DNA from: Alistipes sp.
GTDB taxonomy: Bacteria > Bacteroidota > Bacteroidia > Bacteroidales > Rikenellaceae
Assembly (NCBI GenBank): GCA_029065825.1
Contig: JAIEHQ010000018.1
Span: 1-5,941 of the forward strand
DNA length: 5,941 bases
Direction of reading: 5' to 3'
The translations under genes were made by a program, and so were the position numbers. Each line of letters begins with the position of its first letter. Within the stretch, counting starts at the first letter, position 1. Under the pieces are notes generated by a model, which saw nothing but the letters and a program-made list of their open reading frames with translations, made no database searches and was not told the DNA's origin. Below are positions 5,898 to 5,941 of the stretch, piece by piece.

Positions 5898-5941
5898 CTG
5901 TCTCTTATACACATAAGACGCTGCCGACGAAATACAGTTTT
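5898..5941. other. Sequencing-adapter remnant (Illumina Nextera / Tn5 mosaic end) at the contig end
   Basis: Positions 5898-5914 read CTGTCTCTTATACACAT, the Tn5 mosaic end used in Nextera libraries, and 5917-5930 read GACGCTGCCGACGA, the adjoining read-1 adapter part. Only two bases between them (5915-5916, AA instead of CT) differ over 33 positions. The last 11 bases (5931-5941) cannot be assigned and should be treated as unreliable. This is library-construction sequence left in the assembly, not biology. Confidence 0.93.

Noticed and set aside
5898..5930. Natural Tn5/IS50 transposon end
   Set aside because: The match is to the engineered mosaic end continuing straight into the Illumina adapter part, not to the native IS50 outside or inside end, and no transposase is present.
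1..5941. A new defence or biosynthetic multi-gene system
   Set aside because: Apart from the reversed fusion enzyme, the genes belong to well-known families arranged as three ordinary units, with no mobile-element or defence signatures.

Overview
The window looks like one short contig from a GC-rich member of the Bacteroidota. An Alistipes/Rikenellaceae-type gut bacterium is my best guess. The reasons are the GC-rich coding sequence, AT-rich leaders without strong Shine-Dalgarno sites, and two promoters fitting the Bacteroidota pattern TTTG-N19-21-TAnnTTTG. The genus is inference; no database search was possible. All five genes lie on the minus strand, so transcription runs from high to low coordinates.

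Right end (about 4721-5941): an NAD-dependent alanine dehydrogenase gene (ald, 368 aa from its ATG) has its own promoter (5858-5888). Its transcript probably ends at a perfect 16-bp GC-rich inverted repeat (4662-4695). The last 44 bases are not trustworthy genome: 5898-5930 matches the reverse complement of the Illumina Nextera read-1 transposase adapter at 31 of 33 positions. Host sequence therefore effectively stops at about 5897.

Middle (2279-4587): a near-consensus promoter (4556-4587) drives a membrane-anchored calcineurin-like metallophosphoesterase. Its stop codon overlaps, as ATGA, the start of a two-domain riboflavin-type protein. That protein carries a RibD_C/DHFR-like reductase first and a zinc-dependent deaminase second, the reverse of canonical RibD.

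Left end (1-2278): after a 119-bp AT-rich gap containing a 10-bp palindrome come a TolC-family outer-membrane efflux protein (482 aa) and, 16 bp later, the N-terminal 231 residues of a HlyD-type membrane fusion protein, cut by the window edge. Together they form the periplasmic and outer-membrane part of a tripartite exporter. The inner-membrane pump, most likely an ABC-2-type transporter, should lie beyond position 1.

I see no RNA genes, CRISPR array, insertion sequence or phage gene, and no gene-free stretch longer than 190 bp. The most notable items are the reversed-order reductase-deaminase fusion and the adapter remnant. I found no convincing new multi-gene system.
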